Source: DASQEH01 sp963765725
Lineage (GTDB): Bacteria; Actinomycetota; Actinomycetes; Propionibacteriales; Nocardioidaceae
Length of the DNA stretch: 64,000 nucleotides
Direction: 5' to 3'
Assembly (NCBI GenBank): GCA_963765725.1
Contig: CAVXXI010000001.1
Span: forward strand, 372,001 to 436,000
Part shown: piece after piece, positions 26,977 through 35,604 of the stretch
Layout of the letters: each line of letters opens with the position of its first letter
How positions within the stretch are numbered: the first letter of the stretch is position 1
Translations under genes and position numbers: made by a program
Notes under the pieces: model-generated
Seen by the model: the letters and a program-made list of their open reading frames with translations, nothing else
What the model was told of the DNA's origin: nothing
Databases searched by the model: none

Positions 26977-27243
26977 GTGCTCACCGAGGCGCTCGAGCAT
27001 CTGGTCCGCGGCATCGTGTCGTTCCCCGACGACGTCACGGTGACGACCCGGCAGCAGCGGGGTCGCAATCCTCGCTTCGCCGGCCGGGGGGAGACGATCG
27101 AGGTGCGCGTCAACCCTGACGACCTGGGCCGCGTCATCGGCCGCGGTGGGCGTACGGCGACGGCCCTGCGTACGGTCGTGCAGGCGCTCGGCGAAGACTC
27201 CAGCGTCAGGATCGACTTCGTCGACGTGGACCGCCGCCGCTGA
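26977..27243 (+). CDS. khpA: KH-domain RNA-binding protein KhpA
   Basis: 88 residues. A single KH domain contains the GxxG loop as VIGRGGRTATALRTV near 51-65, after the N-terminus LTEALEHLVRGIVSFPDDV. KhpA proteins bind many RNAs, often with KhpB, and affect cell elongation and sRNA function in Firmicutes. The GTG lies two bases after the rpsP stop. Its place between rpsP and rimM is the conserved order. Confidence 0.93.
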   Translation: MLTEALEHLVRGIVSFPDDVTVTTRQQRGRNPRFAGRGETIEVRVNPDDLGRVIGRGGRTATALRTVVQALGEDSSVRIDFVDVDRRR

Positions 27244-27254
27244 GCGGGGACCCG

Positions 27255-27809
27255 GTGGACACGGTCGAGCTGCTGGTCGGCAGGGTCGGGCGCGCCCATG
27301 GTGTCCGCGGCGACGTCGTGATCGACGTGCGCACCGACGAGCCGGACCGGCGGTTCGCCGTCGGGACCACGTTCGCGACGAGCCGGGGGCCGCTCACGGT
27401 CTCCTCGAGCCGCTGGCACGGACAACGCCTGCTGGTCACCTTCGAGTCGGTCCGCGGCCGGACGGCCGCCGAGGAGCTGCGCGGGACGGAGCTGCGAATC
27501 GCCGTGCCCGCCGACGCGCGCCCCGACGACCCGGAGGAGTTCTACGACCACCATCTGGTCGGGCTCAGAGCCGACAGCGCGTCGGGGGAGCCGCTCGGTG
27601 AGGTGACCGAGGTCCTGCACCTGCCCGCACAGGACGTCCTGGTGGTGCGCCACGACGGCCGCGACGTGCTGGTGCCGTTCGTCCGCGACATCGTCCCCGA
27701 CGTCGAGCTCGACGCCGGCAGGCTCGTCGTCGCGGACCTTCCGGGCCTCCTCGACGAGGCGGCTCCGTCGGGCGAGGGGTCCTCCGCCGCCGGCCTCGAC
27801 GGTGGCTGA
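27255..27809 (+). CDS. rimM: Ribosome maturation factor RimM
   Basis: 184 residues. The N-terminal RimM domain starts LLVGRVGRAHGVRGDVVI and ends with VRGRTAAEELRGTEL. A PRC-barrel domain follows with EFYDHHLVGL and VLVPFVRDIVPDVEL. RimM assists maturation of the 30S head around uS19. GTG 27255 is 11 bases after khpA. It overlaps the trmD start by eight bases. Confidence 0.95.
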   Translation: MDTVELLVGRVGRAHGVRGDVVIDVRTDEPDRRFAVGTTFATSRGPLTVSSSRWHGQRLLVTFESVRGRTAAEELRGTELRIAVPADARPDDPEEFYDHHLVGLRADSASGEPLGEVTEVLHLPAQDVLVVRHDGRDVLVPFVRDIVPDVELDAGRLVVADLPGLLDEAAPSGEGSSAAGLDGG

Positions 27810-28560
27810 CGCGGTGCGCATCGACGTCGTCTCGATCTTCCCCGACTATCTCAAGCCGCTCGAGCTGTCGCTGATCGGCCGGGCCCGGGCCGGCGGGCTG
27901 CTCACCCTGCACGTCCACGACCTTCGTGCCTGGACGAACGACCGCCACCGCACGGTCGACGACACCCCGTACGGCGGAGGACCGGGGATGGTCATGCGCC
28001 CGGACCCGTGGGGCGCCGCGCTCGACGAGCTCCTGACCGACGAGCCCGGCGGGTCGCAGCTCATCGTGCCGAGCCCCGCAGGCACGCCGTTCACGCAGGC
28101 TCTGGCAGAGCGCCTCGCCGGCAGCCCGCGGCTGATCTTCGCCTGCGGGCGGTACGAGGGGATCGACCAGAGGGTCGTCGACCACTACGCCGACGCCCTA
28201 CCCGTCCACGAGCTGAGCATCGGCGACTACGTCCTCAACGGCGGCGAGGTGGCGGCGCTGGTGATGATCGAGGCCGTGGCCCGGCTCGTCCCCGGCGTGC
28301 TGGGCAATCCGTCGTCGCTCGACGAGGAGTCGCATGCCATCGGGCCGGTCGGCGGCCTGCTCGAGTACCCCGTCTACACCAAGCCGCCGCGGTGGCGCGG
28401 CCGTGACGTCCCGGAGGTCCTCCTGTCCGGTCACCACGGGCAGATCGCGCGATGGCGACGCGACCAGGCGCTGCGGCGTACGGCGGCCCGGCGCCCCGAC
28501 CTGCTGGCCCGAGCCGAGGCGGGTCTCAGCGACGCCGACCGGGCGGCACTCGAGATTTAG
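27802..28560 (+). CDS. trmD: tRNA (guanine-37-N1)-methyltransferase TrmD
   Basis: 252 residues. The trefoil-knot SAM site is shown by DDTPYGGGPGMVM (about 53-65), FACGRYEGIDQR (about 113-124) and SIGDYVLNGGEVAALV (about 137-152). It makes m1G37 in tRNAs and so prevents +1 frameshifting. GTG 27802 overlaps rimM; GTG 27814 (RIDVVSIFP) is an alternative start. Confidence 0.96.
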   Translation: MADAVRIDVVSIFPDYLKPLELSLIGRARAGGLLTLHVHDLRAWTNDRHRTVDDTPYGGGPGMVMRPDPWGAALDELLTDEPGGSQLIVPSPAGTPFTQALAERLAGSPRLIFACGRYEGIDQRVVDHYADALPVHELSIGDYVLNGGEVAALVMIEAVARLVPGVLGNPSSLDEESHAIGPVGGLLEYPVYTKPPRWRGRDVPEVLLSGHHGQIARWRRDQALRRTAARRPDLLARAEAGLSDADRAALEI

Positions 28561-28580
28561 GGGAACTCCGGTCGGTGTGG

Positions 28581-28586
28581 CAAACT
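28581..28586 (+). promoter_or_regulatory. Possible -10 element for rplS
   Basis: CAAACT, in the palindromic context GGCAA-AC-TTGCC, lies 145 bases before rplS and 20 after trmD. No -35 at the right spacing is convincing. The resulting leader was not matched to a known RNA family. Confidence 0.25.
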
Positions 28587-28730
28587 TGCCTGTTGGTGTT
28601 GTTCGCCGTCGAGGCCCCGGCCACCAGCCGGATCTGCCGCAGGGGATCCGAGCGAGGCGACTCACCCCACCGACGTAGCACCACACAACGCGTGGGTGAC
28701 CTGTGGCACCGACGAGGAAAGCGACCCGTA

Positions 28731-29093
28731 ATGACCAACACCATCGACGCTCTCGCCGCTTCGATCAGCCGCGACGACGTGCCCGACTTCCGCCCGGGCG
28801 ACACGCTCAAGGTCCACGTCAAGGTCGTCGAGGGCACCAGGTCCCGCGTCCAGCTCTTCCAGGGCGTCTGCATCCGGGTCCAGGGCTCCGGTATCGGCCG
28901 TACCTTCACGGTTCGCAAGGTGAGCTTCGGCGTCGGTGTCGAGCGCACCTTCCCCCTCCACACCCCGATCATCGACAGGATCGAGGTCGTGACCCGCGGG
29001 GACGTCCGGCGGGCGAAGCTCTACTACCTCCGCAACCTGCGCGGCAAGGCCGCGAAGATCAAGGAGAAGCGTGAGGCTCCCGCTTCGCGATGA
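28731..29093 (+). CDS. rplS: Large ribosomal subunit protein bL19
   Basis: 120 residues. The bL19 core FRPGDTLKVHVKVVEGTRSR, RVQLFQGVCI and the C-terminal AKLYYLRNLRGKAAKIKE are complete. It sits at the 30S-50S interface. ATG 28731 follows GAGGAAAG. It has a 170-base gap from trmD, so it probably has its own promoter. Confidence 0.97.
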   Translation: MTNTIDALAASISRDDVPDFRPGDTLKVHVKVVEGTRSRVQLFQGVCIRVQGSGIGRTFTVRKVSFGVGVERTFPLHTPIIDRIEVVTRGDVRRAKLYYLRNLRGKAAKIKEKREAPASR

Positions 29094-29115
29094 TTCCGCG
29101 GGCTAGGCTCGCCCG

Positions 29116-30057
29116 GTGACCTCTGGTTCGGACGGCTTCTCCGCTGACGACCCCGGGCCTCACGACGAGATCCCCGCCGGCTCCGGACCGAGCAGCCTGA
29201 CGGCGGCACCTGAGCCCGACACGGACGGCGGGCCGCCTGCGGACGCCGAGGGGACGCCACCCCGAAGCCCGTCGAAGCCACTGCCCGCCTGGCAGGAGTC
29301 GGTGCTCCTGGTCGGCTCCGCGGTCGTCCTCGCCCTGCTCATCAAGACGTTCTTCGTCCAGGCCTTCTACATCCCGCCGTCGGGGTCGATGCGCGACACC
29401 CTCGAGGACAACGACCGCATCCTCGTCCAGAAGGTGTCGTACTGGTTCTCGAGCCCTCAACGCGGGGACATCGTCGTATTCGACGACCCGGCCGACTGGC
29501 TCGGCGACGAGAGCGCCGCGGCGCCCGGCAACGTGCTCACGCAGGCGATGTCGTTCATCGGCCTGTACCCCTCCGGAGGACACCTCGTGAAGCGGGTCAT
29601 CGGCGTCGGCGGCGATTCCGTCGCGTGCCGGCACGGGGTGGTGGACGTGAACGGCGTCGCGCTGCACGAGGCCGGCTACGTGACGCTGTCCCGCCAGGCA
29701 TGCGACGGGCGCTGGTCCGTCGTGGTCCCGCCCGACCACCTGTGGGTCCTCGGCGACAACCGGCGGCATTCGGCAGACTCCAGGGCGCACATGGGTGATC
29801 CTGGAGGGGGCTTCGTACCTGTCGACGACGTGGTCGGCAAGGCCTTCGTCGTCGTGTGGCCGGTCCATCGCTGGCAGTTCATCCACCGTCCTTCGACGTT
29901 CGACAACCCGCAACTCGACCAGGCGGCGGGCATCATCTCGGTCACCGCGCCGAGCGGGCTCGCGGTACTTGCCGTACCCGCCCTGATCAGGCGGCGGAAG
30001 ACCGCCCATCGTGCTCGAACGACCGCCATCAAAAAGACAAGGACCTCGCATCGATGA
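29116..30057 (+). CDS. lepB: Signal peptidase I (first copy)
   Basis: 313 residues. An acidic, Pro-rich cytoplasmic tail of about 55 residues precedes one membrane helix (about 61-80). The catalytic serine is in PPSGSM (near 95) and the general-base lysine in HLVKRVIGVGGD (near 160). LGDNRRHSADSR completes the site. A second hydrophobic stretch lies near the C-terminus, followed by a basic tail. It removes signal peptides from exported proteins. It overlaps the second copy as ATGA. Confidence 0.94.
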   Translation: MTSGSDGFSADDPGPHDEIPAGSGPSSLTAAPEPDTDGGPPADAEGTPPRSPSKPLPAWQESVLLVGSAVVLALLIKTFFVQAFYIPPSGSMRDTLEDNDRILVQKVSYWFSSPQRGDIVVFDDPADWLGDESAAAPGNVLTQAMSFIGLYPSGGHLVKRVIGVGGDSVACRHGVVDVNGVALHEAGYVTLSRQACDGRWSVVVPPDHLWVLGDNRRHSADSRAHMGDPGGGFVPVDDVVGKAFVVVWPVHRWQFIHRPSTFDNPQLDQAAGIISVTAPSGLAVLAVPALIRRRKTAHRARTTAIKKTRTSHR

Positions 30058-30941
30058 CAGACCAGCCCACCCGCCCCGTGCCGGCGGCGGACGCTCGCGT
30101 GGTCGCGGAAGGCGACGACGCGGCACCGGCCGACGTGCCGGCGGCCGAGGCGCCCTCCGAAGGGGCCACGCCCGGCCCGGCGCCGCGCGGTTCGGCGGCG
30201 TCCGGCGGCAGCGGCCGGTCGCCGGTACGCGAGGACTCGATGCTCGTCGCCGCGGGTCGGTTCGGCCGCGAGATCGTCATCATCGTCGTCGTCGCCCTGG
30301 TCGCGTCGGCACTGTTGCGGGCCTTCGTCGTGCAGGCGTTCTTCGTCCCCACGGGCTCGATGCTCCCCGCCATCCACCTCCACGACCGCATCCTGGTGAG
30401 CCGCATCGGCGGCATCCACCGCGGTGAGGTCGTGGTGTTCGAGGATCCCGGAGGCTGGATTCCACCGTCCGAGCAGGCACCACCACCCGGCCCCGTCCGC
30501 AAGGCCCTGGAGTGGGTGGGCGTGCTGCCCTCCACGGGGCACGAGCATCTCGTCAAGCGCATCGTCGGGCTGCCCGGCGACCACGTCGTCTGCTGCAGCA
30601 AGGGCCGGCTGACGATCAACGGCAAGGCCGTCGACGAGTCGTCGTTCCTGTACCAGGGCAACCACCGGGCCGACAACGTCGACTTCAACGTGATCGTCCC
30701 CGCCGGGCACATCTTCGTGCTCGGCGACCACCGGTACGTCTCCGGTGACTCGTCCAGGCACTTGGTGGGACAGTCCGCCTTCGTCCCCGAGAGCCTGATC
30801 ACGGGACGGGCGCTGGCCGTCGTCTGGCCCGCGCACGACGCGCATATCCTGCACATTCCCAGTGCGTACGACAACATCCCGCCTGGCCGCTCACCTCCGG
30901 CCAAGGGTGTGGTGAAGTCCACCGGCTCGGGCACGCCGTGA
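30054..30941 (+). CDS. lepB: Signal peptidase I (second copy)
   Basis: 295 residues with the same plan: a Pro/Ala/Glu-rich tail, one helix (about 75-95), the serine in VPTGSM, and the lysine in LVKRIVGLPGD. The conserved GDNR box reads LGDHRYVSGDSS here, with His for Asn, which separates it from the first copy (LGDNRR). The linker carries CCSKG, a cysteine pair unlike copy one. Tandem lepB genes are common in actinobacteria and usually differ in substrate range. Confidence 0.93.
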   Translation: MTDQPTRPVPAADARVVAEGDDAAPADVPAAEAPSEGATPGPAPRGSAASGGSGRSPVREDSMLVAAGRFGREIVIIVVVALVASALLRAFVVQAFFVPTGSMLPAIHLHDRILVSRIGGIHRGEVVVFEDPGGWIPPSEQAPPPGPVRKALEWVGVLPSTGHEHLVKRIVGLPGDHVVCCSKGRLTINGKAVDESSFLYQGNHRADNVDFNVIVPAGHIFVLGDHRYVSGDSSRHLVGQSAFVPESLITGRALAVVWPAHDAHILHIPSAYDNIPPGRSPPAKGVVKSTGSGTP

Positions 30942-30960
30942 CCCGGTGCCCGACAACCCC

Positions 30961-30977
30961 GGCCGGGTGAGCCGGCC
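30961..30977 (+). terminator. Short GC hairpin between lepB and rnhB
   Basis: GGCCGG and CCGGCC flank a five-base loop GTGAG, 19 bases after the second lepB stop and 20 before rnhB. It lacks a U-tract and may simply lower read-through. Confidence 0.3.
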
Positions 30978-30996
30978 CCAGTGACCAGGGAGTGCC

Positions 30997-31740
30997 ATGA
31001 CCTCTCTACCTCGCGGCAGCACCGTTCGGCGCGACGCCGGCCTCTACGGGTACGAGCGCGCCCTCCGCAGAGCGGGACTCGCGCCGATCGCGGGGGTCGA
31101 CGAGGCCGGCAGGGGGGCGTGCGCCGGGCCGCTCGTGGCCGCCGCCGTGATCCTGCGGGAGGGTGCGGGCGGTGAGATCCGCGGTCTTGCCGACTCCAAG
31201 CTGCTGACGGCCAAGGCACGCGAGCGCTGCTACGGGCTCGTGACGCGCAGGGCCGTCGCCTGGTCGGTCGTGGTCGTGGAGTCGACCGAGTGCGACGCGC
31301 TCGGCATGCACGTGGCCAACGTCGAGGCACTGCGGCGGGCCCTCGCACGGCTGGACACACGCCCGCGCTACGTGCTCACCGACGGCTTCCCCGTCGACGG
31401 GTTGGAAGTCCCGGGGCTGGCCATGTGGAAGGGGGACCGGGTGGCGGGCTGCATCGCCGCCGCGTCGGTCGTCGCCAAGGTGACGCGGGACCGGATCATG
31501 ATGCGGATGGACGACGAGTTCCCCGCATACGACTTCGCCACCCACAAGGGCTACTGCACCAAGGAGCACCAGCAGGCCCTGGACGAGCACGGCCCGTGCC
31601 CGCAGCACCGTCGCCGCTTCGTCAACGTCCGCCGGGCCGGTGGCATCGAGGAGCTGGACGCGATGGGCGGGTTCGAGGGGGAGTGGCTGCTGGACGACAA
31701 TGCAGATCCGTCACCGACGCAGTTAGGGATGCCGTCATGA
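30997..31740 (+). CDS. rnhB: Ribonuclease HII
   Basis: 247 residues. The catalytic acidic residues appear in GVDEAGRGACAGPLVAAAV (about 33-51), LADSKLLT (about 65-72) and the TDGFPVDGL segment. YDFATHKGYCTKEH carries the substrate-binding region. It cuts RNA from RNA/DNA hybrids, including single misincorporated ribonucleotides. ATG 30997 is used. Its stop overlaps the DUF2469 start (ATGA). Confidence 0.95.
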   Translation: MTSLPRGSTVRRDAGLYGYERALRRAGLAPIAGVDEAGRGACAGPLVAAAVILREGAGGEIRGLADSKLLTAKARERCYGLVTRRAVAWSVVVVESTECDALGMHVANVEALRRALARLDTRPRYVLTDGFPVDGLEVPGLAMWKGDRVAGCIAAASVVAKVTRDRIMMRMDDEFPAYDFATHKGYCTKEHQQALDEHGPCPQHRRRFVNVRRAGGIEELDAMGGFEGEWLLDDNADPSPTQLGMPS

Positions 31741-32045
31741 GCGCTGAGGACCTCGAGAAGTACGAGACCGAGATGGAGCTCCATCTCTACCGCGAGTACC
31801 GCGACGTCGTCGGGATCTTCAAGTACGTGGTGGAGACCGATCGCCGCTTCTATCTCTGCAACGTCGTCGACCTGAAGGTGCGCACGGAGGCCGGCGACGC
31901 CTACTTCGAGGTGACGATGTCCGACGCCTGGGTCTGGGACATGTACCGGCCGGCGCGGTTCGCGAAGAACGTCAAGGTCGTCACGTTCAAGGACGTGAAC
32001 ATCGAGGAGCTGTCAAAGGCCGACCTGGAGCTCCCGAAGCCGTGA
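31737..32045 (+). CDS. DUF2469 protein
   Basis: 102 residues. It contains the highly conserved actinobacterial sequence EDLEKYETEMELHLYREYRD followed by VVGIFKYVVETDRRFYLCN and MSDAWVWDMYRPARF. It is nearly always encoded between rnhB and yraN in Actinobacteria; its function is unknown. Here yraN lies 12.3 kb further on, beyond an accessory block. Confidence 0.92.
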   Translation: MSAEDLEKYETEMELHLYREYRDVVGIFKYVVETDRRFYLCNVVDLKVRTEAGDAYFEVTMSDAWVWDMYRPARFAKNVKVVTFKDVNIEELSKADLELPKP

Positions 32046-32079
32046 CCGCGAGCCGGTCGTCATCGTGCCGTAAGGAACC

Positions 32080-33485
32080 GTGGGTATCCCTCGGAGGGTG
32101 ACGGCTCTCCGGCAGTGGTGCGTCGCGAACCGCCCGTTCGTCGTCGCTCTCGCACTCGGCGCAGCCGTCCGCGTCATCGCGTCCCTGGCCTTCTCCCCAG
32201 GACTCGTGTTCAGCGACGGCCCGCTGTACCTCGGCTTCCTGCATCGCTTCGCCCCGTACCCCGACCACGTCGCGGGGTACAGCCTGCTGCTGCTCTACCC
32301 GTTGTCGCTGCTCACGGGCAGGCTCGTGCTGGCCGCGACGCTCGCACAGCATGTGCTGGGGCTGTCAACCGCGACGCTGCTGTACCTCATGCTGCGACGC
32401 TGGGGTGTCGGCCGGGGCCTCGCCACCCTCGCCACGCTTCCCGTGCTGTTCGACGCCATGCAGCTGCTCCTGGAGCAGTCCGTCTTCAGTGACACGCTCT
32501 TCGTGCTGCTCCTGACGGTCGTCATGGCGCTCCTCGGATGGCAACGTCGACCCACTCCTCGTCTCGCCGTGGGCGCAGGCCTGTGCCTCGGCGCCGCCGT
32601 CACGGTGCGGCAGGTCGGCGAGCCGCTGGTCGTCCTCACGACCGCCTTCTGCCTGATCGCCGGACACAGCTGGCGCGGACGACTGCTGCCGGCCGCCGCC
32701 CTGCTCGTCGGCTTTGCGGTGCCGGTCACGGCCTACGCTGCCTTCTACCACCACACCTATGGCGTGTACGCCCTGTCGCAGTTCGACGGCAAGGCGCTGT
32801 GGCTGCGGTCGACGACGTTCGTGGACTGCTCGACGCTCTCGGTGCCCCACTACCAGCGCGTGCTCTGCCCGGCCCAGGCGCTCGGTCACCGGCGCGACCC
32901 CACGTACTACGGCTGGCACGACCCAACCACGTTGCCGCGGCTGCACCCGCCGCCGGGCACGACCCGCAACGAGGCGATGGGCCAGTTCGGGGCCGCGGCG
33001 ATCCGTGCGCAACCCCTCGACTACCTGCGGGTCGGGCTGCGCGACTTCGCTCTCAACTTCGACGTGGCGCGCGTCGACCGGTTCGAGTACGACACCGCGT
33101 ACAAGTGGCACTTCAGCCACTACGTCACGGGATGGGCGGAGACCAATCAGCAGCTCAGGGCGTACCAACGCAACGGAGGCCAGCAGCTGGTGGCCCACGA
33201 GCCGTGGGCCTACTTCCTGGCCGGCTACTCGTGGGTCGTCTACCTGCCCGGACCGCTCCTGCTCTTGTGCCTGGCCGTGGGTCTGTCGGCCGGCCTCGTG
33301 CGCTTGTGCCGCGACGCCTGGACCCGGTCGATGTGCCTGCTGCTCACGCTCTCGGGCACGGTCCTGCTCTTGGTGCCGGGCTTCACCGTCGAATTCGTCT
33401 GGCGGTACCAGCTCCCGGCACTCGTGCTGCTGCCCGCGGGCGCCGCACTCGCCTGGTCGGCGATCCGTCGCCCACCAGGAGCTGA
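32080..33485 (+). CDS. Polytopic membrane protein, possible GT-C glycosyltransferase
   Basis: About 468 residues with eight or more membrane helices. The first loop after helix 1 has an acidic motif FSDGPLYLGF, as in GT-C (ArnT/PMT-like) transferases that use polyprenyl-linked sugars. A long extracellular loop follows midway (YYGWHDPTTLPRLHPPPG). The frame stays open to 33849, but there it runs antisense through gatD and turns Arg/Pro-rich. A TGA at 33483-33485 in the next frame, 17 bases before the gatD end, is the likelier true stop, implying a lost base near 33450-33480. The start GTG 32080 has only a poorly spaced AAGGAA. The transferase call is tentative. Confidence 0.55.
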
Positions 33486-33502
33486 GGGCGCCGACGGCAA
33501 CC

Positions 33503-34288
33503 TCACCGGGCGTGGCCCCGCCGCAGATGACCTCCGAGCAGCGCCGCCGGGCCCCACCTCCGGCGAGAGCGAGGACGGCCGAGGGCGTCGTCGAGACGCA
33601 TCGCGCGCATCCGCTCGACCGCCACGTCGCGGAAGGGCGGGAGAGGCCCTGTCGACCTCTCGATCAGGTGGTCGGCCAGGCCGGGGTTGCGCACCAGCAC
33701 CGGTCCATGCAGGTACGTCGCCACGACGTTGTCCTGGACGACTCCCTCGCTTGCCTCGTCGCCGTTCCCGACCCCTCGCCGGAGCCGGCCCAGGGGTCGT
33801 GCCCGTGGTCCGAGGATGGCGGTGCCCTGATGGTTCTCGAAGCCGGTGAGCGTCGGCAGCGACGGTATGGCCACGGGGTCGGCGACGACCTCGCCGACCG
33901 CGCGGGCGCCCGGTACGCGCCCGCAGCGCACATCCAGCACGCCGAGTCCTGCCACGGCATGCCCCTCGCGATCGGCGAACGACTCCGACAGCAGCTGCAG
34001 GCCGGCGCAGACGGCCAGCCAGGTCGCACCCCCCTCCAGGGCCGCGGCCACGTTCGGGTCCGCCCGCAGCGCCTGCAGGGCCAACAGCTGCGCAGCGTCC
34101 TCGCCACCGCCGATCAGGTAGATGTCCGCATTGCGCGGCGCAGCCTGACCCGGCTCCACCTCGACCAGGCGCATCCTCATGCCTCGCGCCCGGATCCGGA
34201 AGTCGAGTGCGAGCGCATTGCCCCGGTCGCCGTACGTACCCAGCAGGTCCGGGTAGAGCGCGACGACGGACACCTCAGCGCGCGGCAC
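33503..34288 (-). CDS. gatD: Lipid II isoglutaminyl synthase, glutaminase subunit GatD
   Basis: 261 residues. A class-I-like (CobB/CobQ) glutamine amidotransferase: YPDLLGTYGDRGNALAL at the N-terminus, the cysteine nucleophile in LAVCAGLQLL and the histidine in TYLHGPVL. It feeds ammonia to MurT to amidate the D-glutamate of lipid II. GTG 34288 has GGGAG seven bases upstream and overlaps murT by 14 bases; GTG 34273 is an alternative. The Arg-rich C-terminus (last 25 residues) is less family-like. Confidence 0.92.
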   Translation of the reverse strand: MPRAEVSVVALYPDLLGTYGDRGNALALDFRIRARGMRMRLVEVEPGQAAPRNADIYLIGGGEDAAQLLALQALRADPNVAAALEGGATWLAVCAGLQLLSESFADREGHAVAGLGVLDVRCGRVPGARAVGEVVADPVAIPSLPTLTGFENHQGTAILGPRARPLGRLRRGVGNGDEASEGVVQDNVVATYLHGPVLVRNPGLADHLIERSTGPLPPFRDVAVERMRAMRLDDALGRPRSRRRWGPAALLGGHLRRGHAR

Positions 34289-35564
34289 GGGCCAGCTCCC
34301 TGCGCGCGCTCTGGAAAGCGGTGTAGTTCGCGACCACGTCAACCGGTCCGGGTGGCATCAACGCGAGCGCGTCGAGGACGTGCTCACCCGCATCCACGCA
34401 GGTGACGCCGTCCATCTGCAGCCGGACCTCGAGCTCCGCCGAGCGTTCCCCCATCACGACGACGCGGCGGCCCGCGAGCGCCCGGAAGGAGACGTCGTAC
34501 AGCCAGGACGGGTCGCGACCGTCGACGCCCCGGGCGTTGAGCGCGAGGACCAGGGGGGTGTCGCCGGAGCTGATCAGGTCGACCGTCTCCAGCCATCCCG
34601 CGGGGTTCTTCGCCAGCAGCAGCCGTACCTGCCTGCCCCCCAGGTCCGAGATCGCGAAGCGCCCCGCGACGGTCGTCACGGTCCGCAGTTGGTCGAGGGC
34701 CTGCTCCGGGGGGACGCCGAGCATCGCGGCGGTGGCGACCGCCATGGCCGCGTTGGCGCGGTTGAACCGGCCCGGCAGCGGCAGGCGGAGCGGTAGCCGA
34801 GCATCGGCGGAGACCAGATCGTCGCCGTCGAGCCACCACGTGGGGTCCGGGCGCGCGAGCCCGCATGAGCAGCTCCACGACGAGGGCCCGTGCCGGCACT
34901 GCCGCCCGCACCGCGGGCAGGCGATCGAGTCCTGGGTCCACAGCTGTCCGGCTCCGACCCATACCTGCCGGCTCGCGCCGAGGGCAGCCCAGACGACGGA
35001 GGTGTCGTCGGCGTTCGCGACGACCACCGGTACCTCCCGCATGGCCTCCCGCCACGCGGAGGCCAGCTTGTCGACCTCGTGGTGCCGTGAGAGCTGGTCG
35101 CGGGAGAGGTTCAACAACACGACCGCTTGGGGCCGCAGGTTCGACACCGCCCAGGGGAGCCAGCCCTCGTCGGTCTCGAGCACGACCGTCCGGGCCTTCC
35201 GCCCCGCCAGCGCCGTCACCAGCCCCGCGGTGGTGTTGGCCCCGTCGGCGTTGGTCGCCACCGGGCCGCGAACACCCAGAGCGCCCGAGAGCAGCGCCGT
35301 CGTGGTCGTCTTGCCGTTGGTCCCGCTGACCAGGAGGACGTCGCGGCCCGCTGCCAGCACCCGAGGTGCCGACGGGTCGACGCCGAGGATCACCCGCCCG
35401 CCGATGACGCCGCCGGCACCCCTGCCGGCGAGTCGCGACAGCCGGGCGGTGCCAAGACCCGCTGCGACGGCGAGTCGCAGCCGCCACCTGCTCGTCGCCG
35501 TCATCGCAGCCCGCGGCAGGACAGCGTCGACACGCTGCCCGTGCAACCTTCCCGTCGCGGTCAT
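34275..35564 (-). CDS. murT: Lipid II isoglutaminyl synthase, Mur-ligase subunit MurT
   Basis: About 429 residues. The Mur ligase P-loop is VSGTNGKTTTTALL. The MurT-specific zinc ribbon interrupts the central domain (CPRCGRQCRHG...CSCG). The C-terminal MurT domain with VVANYTAF is present. With GatD it converts D-isoglutamate to D-isoglutamine in peptidoglycan. The start is uncertain: ATG 35564 is chosen because a CATACT -10-like box ends nine bases before it; ATG 35504 and ATG 35582 are alternatives. It lies 40 bases after the kelch lipoprotein gene on the same strand. Confidence 0.93.
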   Translation of the reverse strand: MTATGRLHGQRVDAVLPRAAMTATSRWRLRLAVAAGLGTARLSRLAGRGAGGVIGGRVILGVDPSAPRVLAAGRDVLLVSGTNGKTTTTALLSGALGVRGPVATNADGANTTAGLVTALAGRKARTVVLETDEGWLPWAVSNLRPQAVVLLNLSRDQLSRHHEVDKLASAWREAMREVPVVVANADDTSVVWAALGASRQVWVGAGQLWTQDSIACPRCGRQCRHGPSSWSCSCGLARPDPTWWLDGDDLVSADARLPLRLPLPGRFNRANAAMAVATAAMLGVPPEQALDQLRTVTTVAGRFAISDLGGRQVRLLLAKNPAGWLETVDLISSGDTPLVLALNARGVDGRDPSWLYDVSFRALAGRRVVVMGERSAELEVRLQMDGVTCVDAGEHVLDALALMPPGPVDVVANYTAFQSARRELARAAR

Positions 35565-35604
35565 ATCACCGACAGTATGCATCGTGGATTAGGGCCCCGT
35601 TAGA

